Below are positions 1-8,615 of a stretch of 35,317 nucleotides of DNA, in pieces. The position numbers and the translations under genes are program-made. A model generated the notes under the pieces. It saw only the letters and a list, made by a program, of their open reading frames with translations, was not told the origin of the DNA and ran no database searches. This DNA is from Novosphingobium sp. (GTDB taxonomy: Bacteria; Pseudomonadota; Alphaproteobacteria; Sphingomonadales; Sphingomonadaceae), in NCBI GenBank assembly GCA_020853995.1, contig JADYXV010000352.1, forward strand, positions 1-35,317, read 5' to 3'. Every line of letters begins with the position of its first letter. Within the stretch, counting starts at the first letter, position 1.

Positions 1-498
1 GGTTCGTTCAACGTGACCGACAGCGAAATCAAGCGCAACGCATCACGGCCTTACACGGTGGGCAACAAATCGCCCTATACCGCCGATTGGACGATCAACC
101 TTGGCAGCGAAATCACCGCGCCGCTTTCAGACAGCACCAAGCTGCTGTTCCGCGCCGATTATCGCATTACCGGCCCGACGTGGTTCCACTCGGTGCAGGA
201 TCAGGAGCGCCCGACGCTGTTCTCCGGCCTACTGCCGATATCGGCACTCAATAATGGTGCGGGCCTTCCCGCCGTTGTCGGCAACGCCCGCTATGATGTG
301 GCCAAGCGCGATGCCTTCGGCGTGCTCAACGTGCGCGCAGGCATCACCACAGAAAACTTCCGCATCGCTGTGTTTGCGGAAAATCTGCTGGATCGCAAGT
401 TCGTGGCCGAGGCTATTCCGGCGATCGAATTTGGCGGATCGTTCATCACGCCGGGCGCGCGCCGCCTGATCGGGATCGAAGTGGGCGCGTCGTTCTAA
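1..498 (+). CDS. TonB-dependent receptor, C-terminal fragment (5' truncated by window edge)
   Basis: Beta-barrel-like C-terminus (FGVLNVRAGITTENFRIAVFAENLLDRKFVAEA...GARRLIGIEVGASF) ending in an aromatic residue, typical of TonB receptors; the frame is open upstream to the window edge. Confidence 0.85.
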   Translation, partial: GSFNVTDSEIKRNASRPYTVGNKSPYTADWTINLGSEITAPLSDSTKLLFRADYRITGPTWFHSVQDQERPTLFSGLLPISALNNGAGLPAVVGNARYDVAKRDAFGVLNVRAGITTENFRIAVFAENLLDRKFVAEAIPAIEFGGSFITPGARRLIGIEVGASF

Positions 499-512
499 AG
501 TGAAAAAAGGCA

Positions 513-544
513 TGGGAAGAGTGGTGATTGCATCGCTCTTCCCA
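513..544. promoter_or_regulatory. 9-bp inverted repeat TGGGAAGAG-N14-CTCTTCCCA between the receptor and the GntR gene (terminator stem or operator)
   Basis: Perfect 9/9 inverted repeat at 513-521 / 536-544; no following T tract. Confidence 0.5.
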
Positions 545-561
545 CGGCTTCAGGGGGTGAC

Positions 562-1206
562 GTGTCAAAGGCCTCGCAAGAAGCGTACCGCAAGATCAGG
601 GCCGGGGTCTTGTCCGGCCATTTTCCCGCCGGGCAGTTCGTGCCCGAAGATGAATTTGCCCAGTTCTGCGGGCTTTCGCGCACACCGGTGCGCGAAGCGA
701 TTGCCGAACTTGTGGCGGAAATGCTGCTTCAGCGCTCAGACACCAATCGCGTTTTCGTGCCCGTCTGGTCGGATGAGGACGAGGAGGAGATGTTCACCCT
801 GCGCGCCATGCTGGAAAGCCATTGCGCACAGCGCGCGGCGCGGCTGATCACGGATGAACAGATCGCAGCGCTGCAATCCCATTGCGACTTCATCGATGCT
901 GCAATCCGGCAATCGGGGGAGCCTGACGTATCGGGCTTTGTCGAAGGTAACCGCCGGTTCCATGCCGGTATTCTGGCGGCGGCCCAGTCCGAACGGCTGG
1001 CACAATTGCTACGCTTTGTGGTCAGCCAGGTGGTGGTTCACCGCACGGCAGAGCAATATTCGCGTGCCGATATGGAGCAGAGCCAGCGCGATCACCGCGA
1101 TCTGGTCAACGCCTTTGCCGTACGTGATGGCGTGTGGGCAAGTGCGATTACCAATACCCACATCCGCCGCGCGGCCAATGCGTACAAAACGCATCGCGCG
1201 ACGTAA
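562..1206 (+). CDS. GntR-family transcriptional regulator with FCD-type ligand domain
   Basis: N-terminal wHTH (YRKIRAGVLSGHFPAGQFVPEDEFAQFCGLSRTPVREAIAEL) plus helical FCD-like C-terminus; GTG start preceded by a GGGGG-type SD. Confidence 0.9.
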   Translation: MSKASQEAYRKIRAGVLSGHFPAGQFVPEDEFAQFCGLSRTPVREAIAELVAEMLLQRSDTNRVFVPVWSDEDEEEMFTLRAMLESHCAQRAARLITDEQIAALQSHCDFIDAAIRQSGEPDVSGFVEGNRRFHAGILAAAQSERLAQLLRFVVSQVVVHRTAEQYSRADMEQSQRDHRDLVNAFAVRDGVWASAITNTHIRRAANAYKTHRAT

Positions 1207-1226
1207 CGTCCAAACCGCTTTTCGCC

Positions 1227-1616
1227 TCAGGCGGGCGCGGCCTCATCGGTAGGAGGGTTCAGGCGGAATTCCTCGACAGGAACACCGCCGATCACGTGTT
1301 CCTGGATGATCCGCTCCAGCACGGGCGGATGGCACGAATGATACCAGACATTGTCGGGGTAAACGACGGCGACCGGCCCGACCAGGCACACCCGCAGGCA
1401 GCCTACCTTGTTGCGCAGAATGCCTTGATTGCCGCCAAGGCCCAGTTCGGACAGGCGTTTTTTAAGGAAATTCCACGCTTCTTCGGTTTCATCGCGGGGC
1501 GCGCATTTGTGCTTGTCTGCGCCTGCACAGATCAGGATGTGGCGCTTCATCGCAAAGCCGCCAAGCTTTTTGAGCGCCTGCTCTGCCAGAGCCAGCATTT
1601 TTGCAGGGTTGGTCAT
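1227..1616 (-). CDS. (2Fe-2S) ferredoxin domain protein, thioredoxin-like fold
   Basis: [16 protein letters not shown]...[24 protein letters not shown] pattern with four cysteines. Confidence 0.85.
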   Translation of the reverse strand: MTNPAKMLALAEQALKKLGGFAMKRHILICAGADKHKCAPRDETEEAWNFLKKRLSELGLGGNQGILRNKVGCLRVCLVGPVAVVYPDNVWYHSCHPPVLERIIQEHVIGGVPVEEFRLNPPTDEAAPA

Positions 1617-1628
1617 TTAGAGCAAAAA

Positions 1629-2078
1629 TCAGCCGCGCTTGCCTGCGATCCGGGCGATTTCTGCTGACACCATCTTTTCGACCATGGCCGGAAGGTTGGC
1701 CTCCAACCAGTCGGACAGCATCGGACGCAGCATTTCGCGGACCAGACCTTCAAGCGAGGTTTCGCCCGAGCGCACGATTTGCGGGGCGACACCGGGCTGC
1801 GACAGCATCGACAAAGCGGCGAGCGATTCGCGCATGGATGCGGCGGTCGTATCTGCGATCAGGCCCTGATCTTCATCGTGGCCTTCTGTGTCACCGGCAG
1901 CTTCCGTCAATTCAAGGACTTCGACAGGAGACGGTGGAGCTGGCTCTACCGGTTCAGCGCGTGAACGCTCTTGCACGGTTTCGCTACGGGTCAGTGCTTC
2001 GGCACGGCTATCGCGCGCGATGACTTTCTTGATCGATTCGAGGATTTCCTCGACGGATGGTTCGCCAACCTGGCGCAT
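1629..2078 (-). CDS. popZ: PopZ/DUF2497 polar-organising protein, possible independent internal translation start within the tolC ORF
   Basis: ATG at 2078 (MRQVGEPSVEEIL) with GGGGAG 8 nt upstream on the minus strand; same frame as tolC. Confidence 0.65.
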   Translation of the reverse strand: MRQVGEPSVEEILESIKKVIARDSRAEALTRSETVQERSRAEPVEPAPPSPVEVLELTEAAGDTEGHDEDQGLIADTTAASMRESLAALSMLSQPGVAPQIVRSGETSLEGLVREMLRPMLSDWLEANLPAMVEKMVSAEIARIAGKRG

Positions 2079-3575
2079 TGAAGCTGCTCCCCGAAAGTCC
2101 CTGACACCGATTCTGTTCGACGGAACCTGTGCTGGTGCGATTGTCGCATTCTGCGCTGGTGTGTCAACGGTACGTGTTGATACGGCGACCGGATCGGGGT
2201 CGCGGTCCCAATCGAACACGCGACGCCGCACCCGGTCATAATTGGTCTGCGGATCATACAATGCGCCGCCATCCAGCCCAAGGTCCTGTGCCTGTGCGCG
2301 GCCCATTGCCGCCAGCAGGTTGAACCCGGCCACATAGGCATTGCGCCGCGCCGTGACGAGTTGCACTTGCGCGCGCAGCAGTTCCTGCTCGGCATCAAGA
2401 ATGTTCAGGATCGTACGGTTGCCCACCGTATTTTCCGCGCGCACGCCTTCAAGGCTGAGCGCGGCGGCTTCTACGGCGGTCTGGTTCATTGCGATGATTT
2501 CGTTCGCCGCGCTCCACGAGGCAAAGGACGAGCGCACCGATGCGATGACTTCGCGTTCCACGGCGATTTCCTGTTCCAGCGTGGCAGATTCGCGTGCCTG
2601 CGCCTGACGAACTTGTGCAGCCGGAGCGCCGCCCTGGAACAGCGGGATCGAAACGCTGACGCCTGCCTGGGCCGTCGTCGCGCGCTGCTTGAAAGATCCC
2701 CCTCCGGCCCCGGCCAACGTGCCCGCCGTGTCCTGATAACTTCCCTGAGAGCTTAACGATACCGTTGGCAGTTTTGCTGCATCGGCAATTTTCACATCAT
2801 AACCCGCCGCTTTGCTGCGCTCGCGCGCGGCAAGCAGATCGGGGTTGTTCTCCAGTGCGAAGTTCACAGCTTCGTCCGGCGTTGCGGGAAGGCCGGGCAA
2901 AGGTGGTGGCGGTGCAAGATCAACCGGCGCTTTGCCGACGATCTGGATATAGCGTTCACGGCTGGCGATCAGGTTGACTTCGGCATTGCGCAAATCACCA
3001 CGCGCCAGCGCCAGACGGGAATCCGATTGGGCAACGTCGGTGCGGGTAAGATCGCCAATTTCGTACCGGTCACCCGTCGCCTTGAAGTTGACGTCGAGAA
3101 CTTCGACGTTGTTGCGGCTGAGGCCGACAATCGCGCTATCGCGGATCACGTCCATATAGGCACCGACAACTTGGGCGAACACGCCCGATTCCGTGGCCCG
3201 CAAATCTTCCTGGCCCGCTTCGACGCGGGTCTTGGCTGCACGGATCGAATTTTTTACAGCGCCGCCTGAGTAAACCGGAATGCCCAGGCTGACGTCGACG
3301 CTCTTCGAGCTGTCAAGCAGCACGAACGATAGCGGGTTTTGCCGCAGAAATCGTGTGTAGTTCGCCTGCCCCGAAAGGCTGGGCAAAGCCCGCGCACGTG
3401 CCAGCGGCACGCCTTCATCCGTCGCCCGCTGCGTGGCCCGCGCGCCTTGCAGAGTCGGGTTTGTGTTGTAGGCACTGACGAGAGCCTCGCGCAGATCATC
3501 TGCCAAGGCAGGTGTCGACACCGCGAGGGCGGCGCTGGTCGTCAGTAAAAGGCACAGAGCCTTCAAGGGCGGCAT
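1629..3575 (-). CDS. TolC-family outer membrane efflux protein, in-frame with a C-terminal PopZ/DUF2497 domain
   Basis: Signal peptide and TolC repeats (DLREALVSAYNTNPTLQGARA..., VGNRTILNILDAEQELLRAQVQLVTARRNAYVAGFNLLAAMG) followed without a stop by MRQVGEPSVEEILESIKKVIARD...LVREMLRPMLSDWLEANLPAMVEKMVSAEIARIAGKRG. Confidence 0.85.
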   Translation of the reverse strand: MPPLKALCLLLTTSAALAVSTPALADDLREALVSAYNTNPTLQGARATQRATDEGVPLARARALPSLSGQANYTRFLRQNPLSFVLLDSSKSVDVSLGIPVYSGGAVKNSIRAAKTRVEAGQEDLRATESGVFAQVVGAYMDVIRDSAIVGLSRNNVEVLDVNFKATGDRYEIGDLTRTDVAQSDSRLALARGDLRNAEVNLIASRERYIQIVGKAPVDLAPPPPLPGLPATPDEAVNFALENNPDLLAARERSKAAGYDVKIADAAKLPTVSLSSQGSYQDTAGTLAGAGGGSFKQRATTAQAGVSVSIPLFQGGAPAAQVRQAQARESATLEQEIAVEREVIASVRSSFASWSAANEIIAMNQTAVEAAALSLEGVRAENTVGNRTILNILDAEQELLRAQVQLVTARRNAYVAGFNLLAAMGRAQAQDLGLDGGALYDPQTNYDRVRRRVFDWDRDPDPVAVSTRTVDTPAQNATIAPAQVPSNRIGVRDFRGAASMRQVGEPSVEEILESIKKVIARDSRAEALTRSETVQERSRAEPVEPAPPSPVEVLELTEAAGDTEGHDEDQGLIADTTAASMRESLAALSMLSQPGVAPQIVRSGETSLEGLVREMLRPMLSDWLEANLPAMVEKMVSAEIARIAGKRG

Positions 3576-3580
3576 AAGCC

Positions 3581-4204
3581 TTAGAAACTCCAGCTCTTGG
3601 GAGCTGCAAATTCGGGCAGGACCGCAAAGTCAGCTTCGCCCAAGGCAGTCGGGACGACACGTCCGGCAGCTTTGCGGGCCAAGGCGAGCCGCGTCACATT
3701 ACGCTCAACCAGACCGGTCACCACGCGGCCATCATCGGCCAGAAAAGCGCAAAGCTGATCGGGCAAAACTTCGGCAGCGCCATCAATCAGGATGAGCGTG
3801 AACGGACCGCCCTCTGCAGCGGCTAAATTGGCGGCGCGGGTAACGTTGCCGGAAAGCTGTGCGGCGAGTGCAGCCAAATATCCGTTGCCCGAAATTACCA
3901 GCACGCTGTCGGCCTTTGCCGGTTCAGCGGCTTCGAGCATTTGTCCGTACGTCAGCGCGGGCGACAGCACTGTGCCATCGCCCAAGGGCAAGGCGCGATC
4001 GGCATAGGCCACCGCGCGGCGTTCTGCGGGGACAAAGTCTTCGCGCGGCACTTTGGCAAATGCGGCAAGAATTGCGGGCGAATTCACGCCGGTTACGCGA
4101 AGCTGGCTATCGATCATTGCGCGGCGGGCAGTCAGCATCTCAGCCGATGCCGGGCGATCTTCAACCACGGTCATTTCAACCCTCATCTTCCGATAAACTG
4201 GCAC
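3581..4204 (-). CDS. Protein-L-isoaspartate O-methyltransferase family protein, apparently shortened or degenerate
   Basis: MIDSQLRVTGVNSPAILAAFAKVPREDFVPAERRAVAYADRALPLGDGTVLSPALTYGQMLEA is PCMT-like; SAM motif I region altered (VLVISGNGYLAALAAQL). True start is probably one of the in-frame downstream Met codons. Confidence 0.8.
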   Translation of the reverse strand: MPVYRKMRVEMTVVEDRPASAEMLTARRAMIDSQLRVTGVNSPAILAAFAKVPREDFVPAERRAVAYADRALPLGDGTVLSPALTYGQMLEAAEPAKADSVLVISGNGYLAALAAQLSGNVTRAANLAAAEGGPFTLILIDGAAEVLPDQLCAFLADDGRVVTGLVERNVTRLALARKAAGRVVPTALGEADFAVLPEFAAPKSWSF

Positions 4205-4335
4205 GGCGTGTAGGCGCGGCCATCAACATCGCCAACGCCTTAGAATATCGACTTGTGCTTTCCAAGGGATTTGCATGTCGATTATCGAAGCGTAAGGGGC
4301 GTTGGCAGTTTCTCTAGGACTTGGAGCGAAGACCG

Positions 4336-5859
4336 ATGGCGGAAATGGTGACGATCAGGCAGGAAGATCTGATCGAAAGCGTGGCTGATGCCCTTCAGTA
4401 CATCAGCTATTTCCATCCGATGGATTACATCCGCGCGCTGGGCGATGCCTATGAGGCCGAACAGGGCCCGGCCGCCAAGGACGCGATTGCGCAGATTTTG
4501 ACCAACAGTCGGATGTGCGCCGAAGGCCACCGCCCGATCTGTCAGGACACCGGCATCGTCAACGTGTTCATCGAATGGGGGCAGAATTGCCGCCTCGAAT
4601 CAGACCTTTCCTTGCAGGACGTGGTCGATGAAGGCGTGCGCCGCGCCTATCTGAACGCTGATAACAAGTTGCGCGCATCGGTGCTGGCCGACCCTGCGTT
4701 CACCCGTCGCAATACGAAAGACAATACGCCCTGCGTGCTTCACGTAGAGATGGTCAAAGGCAACAAGGTTTCGGTCGATGTGGCTGCCAAGGGCGGCGGA
4801 TCGGAAAATAAATCCAAGTTCAAGATGATGAACCCCAGCGATTCGATTGTCGATTGGGTGGTGGAAATGCTGCCGCAAATGGGCGCTGGCTGGTGCCCGC
4901 CGGGCATGTTGGGCATCGGCATTGGCGGCACGGCGGAACATTGCGTGCTGCTGGCCAAAAAGGCGCTGATGGAGCCGATCGACATGGCGCAGTTGAAACT
5001 GCGCGGGCCACAGACCGACATTGAGCGCATGCGCATCGAAATCTTCGACAAGGTCAATGCACTCGGCATCGGTGCGCAAGGGCTGGGGGGGCTTTCCACC
5101 ATCCTCGACGTCAAGATCATGGACGCGCCCTGCCATGCTGCGGGCAAGCCTGTGGGCATGATCCCGAATTGCGCCGCCACGCGCCACGCGCACTTCACGC
5201 TGGATGGTTCGGGGCCAACCTATCTGGAACGGCCCAAGCTGGATGAATGGCCGCAAGTGCACTGGGCGCCCGATTCTGCGGCCAAGCGCGTGAATCTCGA
5301 TACGCTGACGCCAGAAGAGGTGCAGGGCTGGAAGCAGGGTGACCGCTTGCTGCTCAACGGCAAGATGTTGACGGGCCGCGATGCCGCGCACAAGCGTATC
5401 AAGGACATGCTGGCAAAAGGCGAGGAGCTCCCCGTCGATTTCAAGGGCCGCGTGATTTACTATGTCGGCCCGGTCGATCCGGTGCGTGAAGAAGTGGTTG
5501 GGCCGGCTGGTCCCACCACCGCCACGCGGATGGACAGCTTCTCTGATCTGATGCTCGACCTTGGCCTGCTGGCCAGCGTCGGCAAGGCGGAACGCGGCCC
5601 AGCGGCCACGCAGTCCATTGCCAAGCACAAATCGGCCTATCTGATGGCGGTTGGCGGGGCGGCCTATCTGGTCGCGCGCGCGATCAAGGAATCCAAAGTC
5701 GTCGGCTTTGAAGACCTTGGCATGGAAGCGATCTATGAATTCACGGTCGAGGATATGCCGGTGACCGTGGCCGTCGATAGCGAAGGCAACAACGTCCACC
5801 AGTTGGCCCCGCTGGTGTGGAAAAAGAAGATTGCGGACGAGGGCTTGTTGCCCGCGTGA
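4336..5859 (+). CDS. Class I fumarate hydratase (Fe-S)
   Basis: RPICQDTGIVNVFIEWG, GGGSENKSKFKMMNPSDSIVDWVVEMLPQMGAGWCPPGMLGIGIGGTAE; ATG start inside the longer TTG-initiated ORF. Confidence 0.95.
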   Translation: MAEMVTIRQEDLIESVADALQYISYFHPMDYIRALGDAYEAEQGPAAKDAIAQILTNSRMCAEGHRPICQDTGIVNVFIEWGQNCRLESDLSLQDVVDEGVRRAYLNADNKLRASVLADPAFTRRNTKDNTPCVLHVEMVKGNKVSVDVAAKGGGSENKSKFKMMNPSDSIVDWVVEMLPQMGAGWCPPGMLGIGIGGTAEHCVLLAKKALMEPIDMAQLKLRGPQTDIERMRIEIFDKVNALGIGAQGLGGLSTILDVKIMDAPCHAAGKPVGMIPNCAATRHAHFTLDGSGPTYLERPKLDEWPQVHWAPDSAAKRVNLDTLTPEEVQGWKQGDRLLLNGKMLTGRDAAHKRIKDMLAKGEELPVDFKGRVIYYVGPVDPVREEVVGPAGPTTATRMDSFSDLMLDLGLLASVGKAERGPAATQSIAKHKSAYLMAVGGAAYLVARAIKESKVVGFEDLGMEAIYEFTVEDMPVTVAVDSEGNNVHQLAPLVWKKKIADEGLLPA

Positions 5860-5943
5860 TGGCTGCGGCCTGATTGCAATCGATAAACCGCATATCCGGC
5901 CCGACCACCGTTCTGGTGCGTCGGGCCGTTCGCGTTTAGGCGT

Positions 5944-7821
5944 GTGCAGATGACATTGGCCAATTCCACTGCCGGCATTGATCCCGGCATAGCGCGCGTG
6001 CCTGCGCGACAAGTCGTGCTGTCAGCGGTGGCGCTGTGGTTGTGCTATTTCCTGCTGATTACCGTGCGCGGGCTGGTGGTGGAACTGGGCGACTTTTCCG
6101 ATCTGTTGTGGCGGCGCGCGGCGGTAACGGTGGCAGGGATCGTGGTCACGGTTGCCTGTTGGCCGCTGCTGCGCCGGTTCGATGGACGGTCGTTGCCTAT
6201 GCGCGGCGGCGCTGCGCTGGTGATCATGCTGCCCGCCGCACTTGCACTGGCCGTGGTCAACCAGTGGGCCTTTGCCCCCGTTGAGCAGCGCATGATCGAG
6301 CGCATCTCTCGCGAACAGGCTGACGGGCAAACCGCAAAGCAAGTGACGGTGCGCAATGCCGATGGCAGTCCCGGCGTGCAGATCCGGCACGATATGGCAG
6401 GCAATGTGCTGGTCGATGTGCTGGACGAAGGCCTCATGCCTCCGATGCCCCCTGTTCCGCCTGAACCCGTTGAACCGCCGAAAGCCAAGGCTGATTCGGG
6501 TGCAGCAGCATCGCCGAACGTCGTGCTTGATGATGAAGCGCTGGCGGAACTGGAGGCGATGGTCGAGGACACCGTTGCCGAAACGATGAAGAACACCAAA
6601 GTCGTCCAGAACGAGGATGGCAGCATGGTGATAACGCAGCCAGGGGTGGTGGTGCGCAAATTTGCCGATGGCCGTTCTGAAGTGCGAACCGGCGGTTATA
6701 TCATTCGCAGCGATGCTGATGATGAGGTGGAATCGGTGGAACCGGTGGCAGATGCGGTCGCGCCCGAACCGCCACAGCCGCCTGAAGCCCCCGCAACCCC
6801 GGCGTCGTCAATCGTGGCGCAAAAGGCGCGTGCAGCAGCAGAGCGCGCCCGCGCCATGGCCGAAAAGCAGCGCGTTGCTGCCCGGCAAACCGCCGAAAAG
6901 GCGCTGCGCAGCGCGCAGGCTTTGGAGGTTGCCAAGCGGCAGGTTATCGAACGCGTCAACCGTGCCAAGGCCGCACAGGCAACTGAGCCCGATGTTCCTG
7001 CAATATCGCCGTCTGATGTGATCGGCGAAGAAGTGCGCGGGCCTGAAAGTGTGACGATCATCCGCAAGTCGGTGGAAAGCGAAGGCTTGTGGCGGCAGCT
7101 TACCGATGTGGCATTGGGCCGCTATTTCCTGTTGATCGCATGGGCTGCGCTCTATCTGGCGTTGGGCAATGGTGAACAATTGCGCGCGGCGGAATATCGC
7201 GAAGGGCAATATGCGCGTGCGGCCAAGGCGGCAGAATTGCGCAGCTTGCGCTATCAGGTGAACCCGCATTTCCTGTTCAACACGCTCAATTCGCTGTCAG
7301 CGCTGGTCATGGTCGGGCGGGCCGAACAGGCAGAGCGGATGATCCAGTCGATCTCGCGGTTCTATCGTCACAGTCTGGCGGGTGACCCCACGCAGGACAT
7401 GCCGCTGGAGGATGAACTGGCCTTGCAGCGCCACTATCTCGATATCGAAGCGGTGCGTTTCCCGGATCGGTTGAAGTGCGAATTTGACGTGCCCGATGAT
7501 CTGTTGAGCGCCTGTGTGCCGGGGATGATCCTGCAACCGCTGGTCGAAAACTCGATCAAATATGCCGTTTCCACCACGATCCGTCCGGTCACCATCCGCA
7601 TTTCCGCGCGCGAGGCAGGCGGGTTCCTGATCCTGACGGTGGCCGATGACGGGCCGGGCGAAGGGTTCGTCAAAGGCAGCACCGGGATCGGCCTTGCCAA
7701 TGTGCGCAGCCGCCTGGCCGCACGGTTTGGCGAAGATGTGGCCAAAGTGGAAAGCGGTTCCCTGCCGGCGGGCGGATATGCCACCGTGCTGACCGTGCCG
7801 ATTGTGCGGAACGAATGTTGA
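5944..7821 (+). CDS. LytS-type sensor histidine kinase (His_kinase + HATPase) with long extracytoplasmic insertion
   Basis: LRSLRYQVNPHFLFNTLNSLSALV, ILQPLVENSIKYAV, VADDGPG...STGIGLANVRSRL; three N-terminal TM segments, ~275 aa insertion, then a fourth TM. Confidence 0.92.
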   Translation: MQMTLANSTAGIDPGIARVPARQVVLSAVALWLCYFLLITVRGLVVELGDFSDLLWRRAAVTVAGIVVTVACWPLLRRFDGRSLPMRGGAALVIMLPAALALAVVNQWAFAPVEQRMIERISREQADGQTAKQVTVRNADGSPGVQIRHDMAGNVLVDVLDEGLMPPMPPVPPEPVEPPKAKADSGAAASPNVVLDDEALAELEAMVEDTVAETMKNTKVVQNEDGSMVITQPGVVVRKFADGRSEVRTGGYIIRSDADDEVESVEPVADAVAPEPPQPPEAPATPASSIVAQKARAAAERARAMAEKQRVAARQTAEKALRSAQALEVAKRQVIERVNRAKAAQATEPDVPAISPSDVIGEEVRGPESVTIIRKSVESEGLWRQLTDVALGRYFLLIAWAALYLALGNGEQLRAAEYREGQYARAAKAAELRSLRYQVNPHFLFNTLNSLSALVMVGRAEQAERMIQSISRFYRHSLAGDPTQDMPLEDELALQRHYLDIEAVRFPDRLKCEFDVPDDLLSACVPGMILQPLVENSIKYAVSTTIRPVTIRISAREAGGFLILTVADDGPGEGFVKGSTGIGLANVRSRLAARFGEDVAKVESGSLPAGGYATVLTVPIVRNEC

Positions 7822-7831
7822 GGGAAATGGA

Positions 7832-8566
7832 ATGCGCACGCTGATCGTCGATGATGAACCTTTGGCGGTGGAGCGCATGCAGATCCTGTGTTCGCGTATT
7901 CCCGCCTTGCAAGTGGTCGGCACTGCCAGCGATGGCGCGGCGGCGCTGCGATTGATCGAAGCGCTGACGCCCGATCTGGTGCTGCTGGATATGACCATGC
8001 CCGAAGTCGACGGCCTTGGCGTGGCGCGGGCGCTGGCGGGGCAGGCCGGCCGTCCGGCGGTGGTGTTTGTAACCGCGCACGATGATTTCGCGGTTGAGGC
8101 GTTTGATTGCGACGCTGTGGATTATGTGCTGAAACCCGTGGCGCAAGAACGGTTGGAGCGCGCGGTAGAGCGGGCGCAGGCGCGGAAAAGTGCGCTGGTT
8201 GAAACGCCGCTTGTGCCGGAAAAACCGGCGACCGAGTGGATCGATGAATTCTGGGTGCCGCACCGTTCGGAATTGATCCGCGTGGCCGCTGCCGATCTTG
8301 AGCGCATTGATGCCGAACGCGATTACGTGCGGCTACATGTGGGCCAGCGCAGTTACATGATGCTGCACACCATCGCCGGACTGGAAGCGCGGCTTGATCC
8401 TGATTGCTTCATCCGCCTGCACCGATCAACCATCGTCAGGAAAGACCGTATCGCGGGCCTGAAGCATGACGGCTTGGGCGTGTGGTCAGTAGAACTGGCG
8501 GATGGTTCGGTGCAGCGGATCGGCCGCACATATCTGGCACGGGTCAAGGCCATGGCCGGACGATAA
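7832..8566 (+). CDS. LytTR-family response regulator
   Basis: MRTLIVDDEPLAVERMQ...DLVLLDMTMPEVDGLGVARAL receiver plus LytTR C-terminus (IDAERDYVRLHVGQRSYMMLHTIAGLE...FIRLHRSTIVRKDRI). Confidence 0.95.
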   Translation: MRTLIVDDEPLAVERMQILCSRIPALQVVGTASDGAAALRLIEALTPDLVLLDMTMPEVDGLGVARALAGQAGRPAVVFVTAHDDFAVEAFDCDAVDYVLKPVAQERLERAVERAQARKSALVETPLVPEKPATEWIDEFWVPHRSELIRVAAADLERIDAERDYVRLHVGQRSYMMLHTIAGLEARLDPDCFIRLHRSTIVRKDRIAGLKHDGLGVWSVELADGSVQRIGRTYLARVKAMAGR

Positions 8567-8568
8567 CC

Positions 8569-8602
8569 ACCCCGCTTGCCCCTTGCGCAGGCCAAGCGGG
8601 GT
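8569..8602. terminator. 10-bp stem hairpin between convergent genes (possible bidirectional terminator, no clear T tract)
   Basis: ACCCCGCTTG...CAAGCGGGGT perfect inverted repeat between the LytTR gene (+) and malic enzyme gene (-). Confidence 0.5.
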
Positions 8603-8615
8603 GAGCATCAACAGA

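Noticed and set aside
1134-1667. 177-aa plus-strand ORF
   Set aside because: Antisense to the 2Fe-2S ferredoxin gene with convincing cysteine motif
4600-6012. 470-aa minus-strand ORF opposite fumarase
   Set aside because: Antisense to a clearly recognisable class I fumarase; His/Arg/Gln-rich composition typical of shadow ORFs in GC-rich DNA
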